The notes below the pieces were generated by a model that saw nothing but the letters and a program-made list of their open reading frames with translations, searched no databases and was not told where the DNA came from. Position numbers and translations under genes: made by a program. A stretch of DNA of 64,000 nt, from assembly GCA_963763135.1 (NCBI GenBank), contig CAVXNJ010000009.1, positions 434,001-498,000 of the forward strand. Direction: 5' to 3'. This document shows, in pieces, positions 42,766 to 50,808 of this stretch; the stretch's first letter is position 1, and each line of letters begins with the position of its first letter. This DNA comes from JANMZO01 sp963763135. Its GTDB lineage: Bacteria > Actinomycetota > Acidimicrobiia > Acidimicrobiales > JANYDT01.

Positions 42766-43302
42766 TCAGGCAACCTGATTGTTCGTCGTGCGGGTCGGAC
42801 CCGCCGGTTTAGGTGCGAGGGCCTTTGTCAGTGGACCAGCCGGATGGGCCGGAACGGTTGGGCCGATCGATCGCGTCGAGTGGAAACGCCGCTGGTTTGT
42901 CCGTTCGTCGGTGTCCTGTACCTCTTCAGTGGCCAACTCACTCTGATAGGACTCGTTGTGACGATCGCGTAACCGATCGAGTGCCGATACACGTTGTGCG
43001 GCGATGGACCAGTCCTGGCGACGTAGCTGCTCCTCGTTCCTCGCCAGGGAAACTTCGTGCGCGGCGTCGACCACCTGATCGCCGAGTCGTTCGAATTTGC
43101 TACGTTCGCGTAGGAATTGGTGTGACGGTACTGGTTTGCCGTCTGGCTGGGTGGCCTGCTTGTAGGCCTCGGCACGCTCAGCCTGGCGAAGTTGGGCGTT
43201 CGCCACGTCCAAACGGGCTTGGGTGAGCCGTCCCATTTCGATGTCTTCCTGGATCTGACGAACGCGCATGACGGTGGCCAGCCGGAAGCGGTTGCGCTTC
43301 AT
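42766..43302 (-). CDS. fliJ: Flagellar export chaperone FliJ
   Basis: A 178-residue, mostly helical protein with the FliJ opening FRLATVMRVRQIQEDIEMGR and a long coiled coil through about residue 125, rich in Arg, Glu and Gln. The last 45 residues are Pro/Thr-rich. FliJ is the central stalk-like subunit that links the FliI ATPase to FlhA. It overlaps the fliI stop by 4 bases, which supports the call. Confidence 0.88.
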   Translation of the reverse strand: MKRNRFRLATVMRVRQIQEDIEMGRLTQARLDVANAQLRQAERAEAYKQATQPDGKPVPSHQFLRERSKFERLGDQVVDAAHEVSLARNEEQLRRQDWSIAAQRVSALDRLRDRHNESYQSELATEEVQDTDERTNQRRFHSTRSIGPTVPAHPAGPLTKALAPKPAGPTRTTNNQVA

Positions 43303-44618
43303 GATGCGGCCCCGACCAGGTGCGCCAGTTGGCCCCAGCTTTGCGCGGCGGGAACGGTCTCGTGGAGGTCTTGCGAAAGGAACGCCTTGATTCGGGGTTC
43401 GAGGGCCACCGCCCGATCGACGAGCTCGTTGGAGCCCGGGATGTAGGCGCCGATTTCGATGAGGTCCTTGGCGTCGCGATGCGCGGCCATCAGACGACGG
43501 AGTTCGGTTGCCGCGCCCCGCTGTTCGCGAGTCGTAATCGCTGGGGCGACTCGGGAGATCGATTCCAGTGCATCCACGGTGGGGAACTGCCCGGCGGTGG
43601 CGAGCTTGCGGGAGAGCACGACGTGACCGTCGAGGATCGAACGGGCGGCGTCGGCAATCGGCTCATTCATGTCATCACCGTCAACAAGGACGGTGTACAA
43701 CCCGGTGATGCTGCCGCGTTCGCCGGAGCCGGCCCGCTCGAGCAACTGGGCGAGCATGGAGAACGTCGATGGCGGATAACCGCGCGTAGCGGGCGGCTCT
43801 CCAGCGGAAAGTCCAATCTCACGTTGGGCCATGGCAAATCGGGTGAGGCTGTCCATCAGCAACAGGACGTCGGCGCCCTCGTCACGGAACGATTCGGCAA
43901 TCCGAGTCGCCGTGAGCGCGGCACGGAGACGCACGAGCGGTGGCTCATCGGACGTGGCGACTACGACCACCGATCGGGCCAGTCCCTCCGGTCCGAGGTC
44001 CCGGGCAATGAACTCCTGGACCTCACGTCCACGTTCACCGACGAGTGCCAGCACCGAGACATCGGCCTCGGTTCCGCGGATCATCATCGACATCAAGCTG
44101 GACTTACCAACCCCGGAGCCAGCAAAGATGCCGATGCGCTGCCCACGCCCACACGGGACGAGCGTGTCCATGACCCGTACCCCGAGGGGTAGTTGCTCAC
44201 TTACCGGCCTTCGACGCAACGGGTGTGGTGCACTGCCCGATACGCCGACTCGCTGGAGGCCGGCCGGTAGTGGTCGGCCGTCGAGTGGACGGCCGAGACC
44301 GTCGAGAACTCGACCGAGCAAACCCTGGCCGGTGAGAATTGTCGGAGCTCCACCCGCGGCTCGGGCCCTTGCTCCGTTGCGAACGCCCCGGAGGCTGCCG
44401 AACGGCATGCAGGTCGACGAGAAGTCGTGGACCGCGACGACTTCGCACCAAACGTCTCCGTCGGGCCCGTCGATGATCACCGCGTCACCGATTGCGACGT
44501 CGAGACCGACAACGTCGACCTGGATGCCGAGAAGGCGACTCACCCGCCCGATCCGGAGCGGGCCTGCGGCGCGTCGAACCCGGTCGAGCGTTGTCCCGTC
44601 GAGCAGAAGCGCGCTCAT
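43299..44618 (-). CDS. fliI: Flagellar export ATPase FliI
   Basis: A 439-residue ATPase related to the F1 beta subunit. The Walker A motif AGSGVGKS lies at about 166-173, Walker B in VLLLMDSLTRFAMAQREIGL, followed by GEPPATRGYPPSTFSMLAQL and LERAGSGERGSITGLYTVLV, all typical of FliI. It drives chaperone release and unfolding of export substrates. Gene order fliG, fliH, fliI, fliJ is conserved here and each junction overlaps. Confidence 0.97.
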   Translation of the reverse strand: MSALLLDGTTLDRVRRAAGPLRIGRVSRLLGIQVDVVGLDVAIGDAVIIDGPDGDVWCEVVAVHDFSSTCMPFGSLRGVRNGARARAAGGAPTILTGQGLLGRVLDGLGRPLDGRPLPAGLQRVGVSGSAPHPLRRRPVSEQLPLGVRVMDTLVPCGRGQRIGIFAGSGVGKSSLMSMMIRGTEADVSVLALVGERGREVQEFIARDLGPEGLARSVVVVATSDEPPLVRLRAALTATRIAESFRDEGADVLLLMDSLTRFAMAQREIGLSAGEPPATRGYPPSTFSMLAQLLERAGSGERGSITGLYTVLVDGDDMNEPIADAARSILDGHVVLSRKLATAGQFPTVDALESISRVAPAITTREQRGAATELRRLMAAHRDAKDLIEIGAYIPGSNELVDRAVALEPRIKAFLSQDLHETVPAAQSWGQLAHLVGAAS

Positions 44619-45391
44619 TGCTGTGCCCCTTCGAATGGCATTAGCGCCAGAACTTGGCCGGTTGCACCGTTCAACTCGGAGTGCGCGACTCCGAGCGCAT
44701 CGATCACGTCGGTCTCGGTACGATCCGGCAGCGTTGTAGCTTCCGACGAAGACAACACTTCACGAGCGCGGGCCAAGGCATCGGTGAGTCGGAGCTCGAT
44801 CTGCCCGGCCGGGAGGTCGATGACGCAATCGCCAATCTCGACGGAATGGTCCGCCACGAGTGACAGATCCCGTTGGGTGAAGCGTCCTTCGACACTCCCG
44901 ATCTGTTCGAGGTCGGTCGGGTTCAACCGGGCGACACACGACAGGTGTTCGGGTGCAAGTGACAGGGCTTTTCGAAGCGCTTCTTCGCCCGAGCGTGGGT
45001 TGTTGCGCAGCTCCCGTTCGATGAGTGTCTCGGACAGCGCGAACGCCGTGTCGATCAGGGATTCACGGGCCCGGTCGGCGATACCCTGCTGCTCAGCGAT
45101 CGCCCGTTCAGCTGCCTGCTCGATGGCCTGGCACAGCGACGTTACCCGGCGGTCGTGCGCGGCCTCCTCCTCAGTCGTCAGGGCACGGCCGATCGACATT
45201 CCCTCTTCGATGCCGGCTTCGTATCCGTCGGCCCAGGTGGGTTCGGCTTCGCTCTCAGCTGGCGACAGGGGGTTCTTCAACTGGTTGTCGAAGGTGGCGG
45301 GATGCACGGATGAACGGATCACCCGATCGCTTTCGCGACGGAGCGGTCGAATGACGGTTGAGCGCCGGATGGGGCTAGACGACGAACTCAT
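44615..45391 (-). CDS. fliH: FliI regulator FliH
   Basis: A 258-residue protein. The start ATG 45391 lies behind AGAGG and overlaps the end of fliG by 17 bases; longer in-frame readings run through fliG in the wrong frame and are Arg/Ser-rich. The N-terminal part is variable, a helical part (GYEAGIEEGMSIGRALTTEE, about 70-130) follows and the C-terminal domain has LNPTDLEQI and the FliH/HrpE-like VIDLPAGQIELRL. FliH dimers hold FliI at the C-ring. Confidence 0.88.
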   Translation of the reverse strand: MSSSSSPIRRSTVIRPLRRESDRVIRSSVHPATFDNQLKNPLSPAESEAEPTWADGYEAGIEEGMSIGRALTTEEEAAHDRRVTSLCQAIEQAAERAIAEQQGIADRARESLIDTAFALSETLIERELRNNPRSGEEALRKALSLAPEHLSCVARLNPTDLEQIGSVEGRFTQRDLSLVADHSVEIGDCVIDLPAGQIELRLTDALARAREVLSSSEATTLPDRTETDVIDALGVAHSELNGATGQVLALMPFEGAQQ

Positions 45392-46379
45392 CCGCACCTC
45401 TCGCGAGCACAAGCTGGCCGGCTTCTTCCAACGCCCGGATGACACGCACGATGGCTCCCTGGGCTTCCTCGACCGATTTGATTCGGACCGGGCCCAGCAT
45501 GTCGATTTCTTCTTTGAGGTTCTGAGCGGCGCGCTCTGACATGTTTCGGCCGATCTTGTCTCGCACGTCGGGCTTGACGCCCTTGAGCGCGACGGCAAGT
45601 TCTTTGCCGTCGACCTGACGCAGGACAAGCTGAATCGAGCGGTCGTCGAGCCCCCCGATGTCTTCGAACACGAACATCCGCTGACGAATCTCGTCGGCGA
45701 GCTCGGGACTCGTCCGCTCCAGACCCTCCAGAATCAAACGTTCCATGGCCCGATCTGACCGGTTGAGGATGTCGACGAGGTTCTGGACCCCGCCCAGAGA
45801 ACTCATTTCGTTCGGTTGCATGACCGAGGAGAACTTGCGTTCCAGTTGGCGCTCAACCTGTTCGACGACGTCGGGGGATGTGCGATCCATAACCGCGAGA
45901 CGGGTCGCCACGTCGCGCTGGAGATCCTCGGTCAATCCGCCCATGACGAGTGCCGCCTGTTCGGCGGACATGTGGGCGACGACCAGGGTGATGGTCTGCG
46001 GGTGTTCGTCCTGAATGAACGAGAGCACCTGGCGTGGGTCGGCTTGCCGTAGGAACTGGAAAGGAATCTTGCCCATGGAAGCCATGACGGTTTCCATGAT
46101 CGAGTTGGCTTCTTCTTTGCCGAGGCTGTCTTCGAGGATCGACTTCGCGATCTCGAGTCCACCTGAGGTCGTGCTCGGCTTCGATGACACCTCGACCAGA
46201 AATTCTTCGACGATCGCGTCGGCGGTCTTGCCGTCGACCGACTGCATGCGAGCGATCTCCGAAGTGATCTCAGCCACCTCGGACTGATTCAACATCCTCA
46301 TGATGCGCGATGAATCGCGCTTGCTCATCTGGAGAAGGAGGAGTGCGGCTTTTTGGGTACCTGACAGTTCCTTTGCCAT
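45375..46379 (-). CDS. fliG: Flagellar motor switch protein FliG
   Basis: A 334-residue FliG from ATG 46379, which overlaps the fliF stop (ATGA); GTG 46382 is also in frame. The middle domain has the EHPQT motif (FIQDEHPQTITLVVAHM), and the C-terminal domain has RMFVFEDIGGLDDRSIQLVL and VRDKIGRNMSERAAQNLKEE with the charged residues that meet MotA. FliG transmits torque between stator and rotor. Confidence 0.97.
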   Translation of the reverse strand: MAKELSGTQKAALLLLQMSKRDSSRIMRMLNQSEVAEITSEIARMQSVDGKTADAIVEEFLVEVSSKPSTTSGGLEIAKSILEDSLGKEEANSIMETVMASMGKIPFQFLRQADPRQVLSFIQDEHPQTITLVVAHMSAEQAALVMGGLTEDLQRDVATRLAVMDRTSPDVVEQVERQLERKFSSVMQPNEMSSLGGVQNLVDILNRSDRAMERLILEGLERTSPELADEIRQRMFVFEDIGGLDDRSIQLVLRQVDGKELAVALKGVKPDVRDKIGRNMSERAAQNLKEEIDMLGPVRIKSVEEAQGAIVRVIRALEEAGQLVLARGADEFVV

Positions 46380-48031
46380 CACGACCTCCGATCGGCCATC
46401 CAGTCGCGAAGGGTATTCGCGACGTCTTCAGGCTGGCGGTCGATGAGAGCGGCAATATCGGGGCGGGCTTCAGCCGGTGGGAGACCAGCCATACCTGCGG
46501 CCATCACCGCAATCGGATCATCCTCGTCGGCATCCTCGTCATCGTCGAGTCCGCCAGCCGGGAGGGCCAGGGTCGATGCGCGGGGAAGCCGGTCAAGTGG
46601 AATCGGCGTCACGGTCGGGGTGCTGGCCTTGCGAGCCCCCCGGTAGGCGAGCACGACGGACAGCAGCGCGAGCAGCCCGATGATCCCGCTCTTGATGAGA
46701 TCAGACGTTTGGCGGCTCTTGTCAGCGCTGCTCACAAGTGCAAGCTGCGTGGCGGCCAGTTTGGCGGCTGAGGCGTCAAAGGAGAGCTGGCCGAGTTCGA
46801 GTGAGTCGCCCCGGGTCGGCTGGAGTCCGGCGGCCGCCGACACGAGCTTGCGGAGACTTGCGGCGTCTGCCGCCTTCAACTTCTTCGACTTGTCGAGCAA
46901 GACTGCGATCGAGAGACGGGTGACGGTGCCGGGGGTGACGTCGACCTGCTCGACGACCTTGCCGACGGCATAGTCCGACTGCGAGTCTTCCTTCACGTAG
47001 TTGGATGCGCCGGCCGGGACGTTCGCTGCACCGGTCGCTGCGGCACCGGTAGCGGTGGCGCCGGGGAGTGTCGTGTTCGGAACGCCGTTGGGGCCGAGCA
47101 CGCCGGTTGCGGTTGTTCCGTTGGCTGCCGTGTACGTTTCCTTGGTCACCTTCTCGGCGGTGGCGATGCGCTTGGTCGGATCAGCGAACGTCTCGGTCAT
47201 CGTCGACTTCTTGCTGTAGTCGAGCTCAGCCTTGACGCGGACCACGGCGTGTCCGTCGCCGGTGACCTTCTGCACCATCTGCTGGAGCGACAGGGCCAGG
47301 GCGTCCTCATAGGCCGTGGTCTGCTCCATGCGGTTACTGGTTGCTGCCGAACCGTTCTGCCCCGGGGCGGCCAGCACGTTGCCGTTGGCATCTGCGACCG
47401 TGACATCTTCGGGGGCCAGTCCTTCGACCGACGATGCAACCAGGTGGACGATGGCGTCGACCTGGCCGGCGGAGAGCTTGTTAAGCCCCGAAGTGCGCAC
47501 GAGAACCGAGGCAGTTGGCTTGGTCGTGTCTCCGCTGAACAGATCTTCCTGGGGTATTACCAGGTGAACCGAGGTCGCATCGATCCCGTCAATAGCGCGA
47601 ATCGTCTTAGCCAGTTCTCCCTCTAATGCGCGCTGATAGTCGACGTGCTGACGGAATTCACTGGTAGTGAGTCCCTGTTTGTCGAGGAGGGAATAGCCCG
47701 GTGCGCCGTCGCTTGGAATACCTTTCGCCGAAAGGTCGATGCGCGTGCGGTACACGAGGTCCTGGGGAACGAGGATTGACGCACCCCCGTTGCTGAGTTC
47801 GTACTTGACGCCCTGGGCGTCGAGGCTCTGCGTCACCGCGGAAGCGTCCGACGGGGCGAGGTTGCTGTAGAGCGTTGAGTACTGGGTCTGGCTCGTCCAT
47901 TTGGACAGCATGAACGCGCCGAGGACGACAGCGAGCCCGGCCAATCCGAGCATCGTCTTCTGGCCACGGGTGAACCCGTTGAAGGTTCCGCGGAACTTTT
48001 CGGTTGCCTGGCCAACATCAAACTTCGCCAC
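46379..48031 (-). CDS. fliF: Flagellar MS-ring protein FliF
   Basis: A 550-residue protein with two membrane helices (near 28-48 and 448-470), ring-building motifs (YSTLYSNLAPSDASAVTQSL, GPGYSLLDKQG-like stretch APGYSLLDKQGLTTSEFRQH, and LVIPQEDLF) and the C-terminal FliG-binding segment PEDVANTLRDWMADRRS. An Ala/Thr-rich loop lies at about 310-345. FliF forms the MS ring on which rotor and export gate assemble. It is followed by fliG with a 4-base overlap. Confidence 0.97.
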   Translation of the reverse strand: MAKFDVGQATEKFRGTFNGFTRGQKTMLGLAGLAVVLGAFMLSKWTSQTQYSTLYSNLAPSDASAVTQSLDAQGVKYELSNGGASILVPQDLVYRTRIDLSAKGIPSDGAPGYSLLDKQGLTTSEFRQHVDYQRALEGELAKTIRAIDGIDATSVHLVIPQEDLFSGDTTKPTASVLVRTSGLNKLSAGQVDAIVHLVASSVEGLAPEDVTVADANGNVLAAPGQNGSAATSNRMEQTTAYEDALALSLQQMVQKVTGDGHAVVRVKAELDYSKKSTMTETFADPTKRIATAEKVTKETYTAANGTTATGVLGPNGVPNTTLPGATATGAAATGAANVPAGASNYVKEDSQSDYAVGKVVEQVDVTPGTVTRLSIAVLLDKSKKLKAADAASLRKLVSAAAGLQPTRGDSLELGQLSFDASAAKLAATQLALVSSADKSRQTSDLIKSGIIGLLALLSVVLAYRGARKASTPTVTPIPLDRLPRASTLALPAGGLDDDEDADEDDPIAVMAAGMAGLPPAEARPDIAALIDRQPEDVANTLRDWMADRRS

Positions 48032-48168
48032 TATGCCGACTTCCTGAGTACTTCAACAAACAGGGACGAGAAAAAGGAGATAGATGTAGAAAACATAGGT
48101 GTGTGGGACTTCATTTAGAGTAGGTGGGTGTGGGTGTGGGGTGTTTCGTGTCTTTAGCGGCAGAGCAG

Positions 48169-48552
48169 CTAGAGATTCATTCGCATAATGTCGTTGAACG
48201 CTTCAACGGCCTTGTTTCGCACGGCGACGGTGAGTTCCGTGGAAAGGGAGGCTTCAGTCGCCGCAATCATGTATTCGTGCGGATCCTGTAACTGCCCGGT
48301 CGCTGCGAGTTCCGCGAGTCGGTCGGCGTTTGCCTGTTGGGTGTTGACGGTGTCAAGGGCATTCGACACCAGCGTGCCGAACCCGTCGCCGGAGCTGCTC
48401 TGTCCGGCGTTGACCGGATCGAGTGCGTTGGCGACGAGTTTGTCAAAGGTGTCGGTGGTGTTGCCGGCGCCTGCGGCCGAACCCAACGACAGGGGAGTGA
48501 TCCCTTGGGCGAGCCCACTGGAAGCGATTCCCGAAAGAGGAGAGATACTCAT
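48169..48552 (-). CDS. fliE: Flagellar rod adaptor protein FliE with an internal repeat
   Basis: A 127-residue protein. The C-terminal half is normal FliE (HEYMIAATEASLSTELTVAV, RNKAVEAFNDIMRMNL). The N-terminal half contains two copies of a 13-residue segment: FDKLVANALDPVN (36-48) and FGTLVSNALDTVN (58-70). Usual FliE has this FxxLLxxALxxVN-like helix once. FliE joins the MS ring to the rod. It follows flgC by 2 bases and precedes fliF by about 137 bases. Confidence 0.93.
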   Translation of the reverse strand: MSISPLSGIASSGLAQGITPLSLGSAAGAGNTTDTFDKLVANALDPVNAGQSSSGDGFGTLVSNALDTVNTQQANADRLAELAATGQLQDPHEYMIAATEASLSTELTVAVRNKAVEAFNDIMRMNL

Positions 48553-48554
48553 GA

Positions 48555-48944
48555 TTACTTTCCGAGCGTGAGGGCTTGTTGGTACGCGTCACGGACGCGT
48601 TCGACAACAGCGAGATTGGCCTGATATCCGCGCTGGGCGACCAGCAGCGAAGTCATCTGTTCGTTCATGTCAATGTCGGGCCGGCGCACGAGACCGTTCT
48701 GGTCCGCGAGTGGGCTCGTCGGGTCACTGACCACAATTCCTGTGGCATCGCCGAACGTGACTCCGGTGACGAGTGCTCCGCCGTTTGGGTCGGCCGTCGC
48801 CTGAAGATACCGAGCCTGATAGGCCGCTTCACTGGTCGGGCGAACCGTGTTGAGGTTTGCGAGGTTGTCGCTGATGGTGTCGAGCCATTTGCGAAATACA
48901 TGCAATCCACTGTTTGAAATTCCAAGTGCGCTGAACATGCTCAC
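48555..48944 (-). CDS. flgC: Flagellar proximal rod protein FlgC
   Basis: A 129-residue rod protein. The N-terminal rod motif appears as SALGISNSGLHVFRKWLDTI, SDNLANLNTVRPTSEAAYQA, and the C-terminal motif as DIDMNEQMTSLLVAQRGYQA, NLAVVERVRDAYQQALTLGK. It overlaps the flgB stop by 4 bases and precedes fliE, the usual rod gene order. Confidence 0.94.
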   Translation of the reverse strand: MSMFSALGISNSGLHVFRKWLDTISDNLANLNTVRPTSEAAYQARYLQATADPNGGALVTGVTFGDATGIVVSDPTSPLADQNGLVRRPDIDMNEQMTSLLVAQRGYQANLAVVERVRDAYQQALTLGK

Positions 48945-49288
48945 AGCTGACCTCGTATCGCCGTTCGAAGGAGTCGGTACTTCGCATTCAGCGCTTCGAC
49001 GGACATCTGGTAGCGAAGGGAGGTCTCGGTCGAGAGAATCGTCTCGTCATCGAGGTTGACGTTGTTGCCGTTGAGACCGGTCTCGTCCATCGATCGACTC
49101 TGGGAAACGTTGGCCGATGCCGGGCTACCGCTTTTGATGGCCTGGTTCAGCGCGGACTCGAAGTCCACGCGCTTGGCGAGGTAATTCGGTGTTTCCAGAT
49201 TCGCGATGTTGTCGGACAGTGCACGCTGGCGGCTCGCCAACCCCCGCAGCGAAACCCGCAGGGCGTCCATGGTGGAATCGTTCATCAT
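48941..49288 (-). CDS. flgB: Flagellar proximal rod protein FlgB
   Basis: A 115-residue rod protein starting at ATG 49288 or the adjacent ATG 49285. It has ALRVSLRGLASRQRALSDNI, ANLETPNYLAKRVDFESALN and the C-terminal MSVEALNAKYRLLRTAI. A longer in-frame reading upstream is Cys/Arg-rich and not like FlgB. Both start codons lie within one arm of an 11-bp inverted repeat (see separate entry). FlgB is the first gene of the rod/C-ring/export operon. Confidence 0.9.
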   Translation of the reverse strand: MMNDSTMDALRVSLRGLASRQRALSDNIANLETPNYLAKRVDFESALNQAIKSGSPASANVSQSRSMDETGLNGNNVNLDDETILSTETSLRYQMSVEALNAKYRLLRTAIRGQL

Positions 49289-49324
49289 CGGTTTGCACCA
49301 ATTGCAAGGCTTGAACCGATGATG
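49283..49324 (-). promoter_or_regulatory. Inverted repeat covering the flgB start codons
   Basis: On the plus strand the arms catcatcggtt (49283-49293) and aaccgatgatg (49314-49324) are exact complements, 20 bases apart. On the mRNA the downstream arm contains both flgB ATG codons. An inner ttgca / tgcaa pairing lies in the loop, so the hairpin is extended and would bury the start and the nearby GGTG. It may control translation of flgB. Confidence 0.6.
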
Positions 49325-49937
49325 CGAAATCCGGGTGCAGCTGCCGTGATCGAGCTCGGTGTCCTGGCTTCGCAGCCGGACCGAATCCTCGTTACACCGA
49401 CCATGCTCCAGCCGACAGACATGCGGCGAGCCTGAGACCCAGGTGGGGTACTGCGCGTTGAATGCACGGAACGACTCGCCTTTCAAGACAATCGGATTCG
49501 CCGCCCATCCATGGCAGCAAGCTTGTGCACTCCGTGCAGTAGCTCCAATCGTCCGGATTCACGCAATCTGCGCGTTGCCGGTGCAAATCATCAACGTTGG
49601 TGAACTTCGGCGAGTTCGCCGACCAGGCACGGTCGGAACGTCAGTAGTGAACGCGGTGTTCAGTTGTGAATGGTGCCGGGCCGTGGGAAATGACGGTTGA
49701 GGGAATTCCGATGGACGACGTCCAAGCTGAGGGAAGCTTCGATCCTCGTGTGCGGCCCCCTGGCACGTTCGTGCGTGTGCCGGTCCTCCACGTCGTTGCT
49801 GGTCGGCGTTCGACACTGAATGCGCTCGTCCGTTGGCGATGGCGAACGACCGCGTTGCCCGGATACTCCGCCGTCTGGCCCTTCGACGCGGTCCGCCGAT
49901 CGTCAGTCCAGGGCCGCAACGGCGAGCCGGGTGTTCT
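49325..49937. other. Long leader region upstream of flgB
   Basis: About 610 bases without a supportable gene on either strand. It should hold the promoter of the flgB operon and lies after the fliT terminator. The longer open frames here are short, Cys/Arg-rich and match no family. No obvious sigma-28-type or sigma-70-type pair could be chosen by eye. Confidence 0.5.
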
Positions 49938-49961
49938 TCAGAACCGTGAGTCGAAGAACAC
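49931..49961 (-). terminator. Hairpin at the end of the FliT-like gene
   Basis: Arms gtgttcttc (49931-49939) and gaagaacac (49953-49961) pair perfectly over 9 bp with a 13-base loop and G/C-rich flanks that extend the stem. It spans the stop codon of the FliT-like gene and probably ends the fliD-fliS-fliT transcript. Confidence 0.55.
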
Positions 49962-50243
49962 CGGGCGGGTTTCTCGGGCCAGCGCCACGCGGTGGTTGTT
50001 GAGCCCTTCCATCTGCAATTCGATCACGTCAGCAAGCGAGTTCATCCGCTCGCGGATATCGCGCGCCTGTTGCAGGCATTCGGCTGGCATATCGCCTTCG
50101 GGGAGCTCGTCCTCGGACGCGTCACGGGGAGGATCAAAGCTCCCGGGATGTACGGCTAGCTCGAGCTCTGTTCGACGGACCATGTCATCGAGGCTGTCCA
50201 GGTACTGGTGCCACGTGACTGCAACAACGGTGCTCTCGCTCAT
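49938..50243 (-). CDS. FliT-like small protein after fliS
   Basis: A 101-residue, mainly helical protein whose ATG overlaps the fliS stop by 4 bases. Its place directly after fliS and its size fit the FliT family of filament-cap chaperones, and it has a long helix (ECLQQARDIRERMNSLADVI, ELQMEGLNNHRVALAR). The sequence is too diverged for a firm match, so FliT is inferred from position and size. Confidence 0.7.
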   Translation of the reverse strand: MSESTVVAVTWHQYLDSLDDMVRRTELELAVHPGSFDPPRDASEDELPEGDMPAECLQQARDIRERMNSLADVIELQMEGLNNHRVALARETRPVFFDSRF

Positions 50244-50650
50244 CCGACTCGGGCGATGCTTCCTGCGGGCATACCGGCAGCAGCGAGCAGAGCCGCCTCA
50301 TGCCACGCGTCACGCAATGGCTCAACGATTCGCAGACAAACACCGACTTTGGTTTTGTCCTTGTGGATGTTGGCTTTGATGAGCTCGCTGTAGAGATAGC
50401 GGTAAAGCTCCTGCAGGCCGCGGCCACCCTCCCAGATCGTCACATCGAGCGAAGACTGCAACTCGACGACGATGTCCTGAGCGTGCAGGAGAAGGCTGTT
50501 CGCCTCGGCGTTGTCGCCGCTGATAATGGCAAGCTCGGCGCCGGCGATGTCTCGAACCAACCGGTCGTAGAGCATCGTCAGGAGGCGGGCGGGTGACGCA
50601 GTCGCAATGGCATCCTGCACGTAGCGAGCGCGGTGTAGTTGGGTGTTCAT
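50240..50650 (-). CDS. fliS: Flagellin export chaperone FliS
   Basis: A 136-residue FliS with the family pattern YVQDAIATASPARLLTMLYD, RLVRDIAGAELAI, LLLHAQDIVVELQSSLDVTI, WEGGRGLQELYRYLYSELIK. It binds the C-terminus of flagellin and keeps it unfolded until export. In Bacillus subtilis it also affects FliW availability. It follows fliD by about 158 bases. Confidence 0.95.
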   Translation of the reverse strand: MNTQLHRARYVQDAIATASPARLLTMLYDRLVRDIAGAELAIISGDNAEANSLLLHAQDIVVELQSSLDVTIWEGGRGLQELYRYLYSELIKANIHKDKTKVGVCLRIVEPLRDAWHEAALLAAAGMPAGSIARVG

Positions 50651-50808
50651 CCGTGAGACCCTTCGGTGTGTTTGGTGTTAGACGCTAGAAATTGACGGGG
50701 TGTGGGCGGTGATTTTTCGTCAGCCACTGACTTGTTCGGTTTCGTCCGGCCAGACTTGAGCATTACGCCTCGTTATGAGTCATCGGCACCATTCGGCCCC
50801 GTGGCGGC

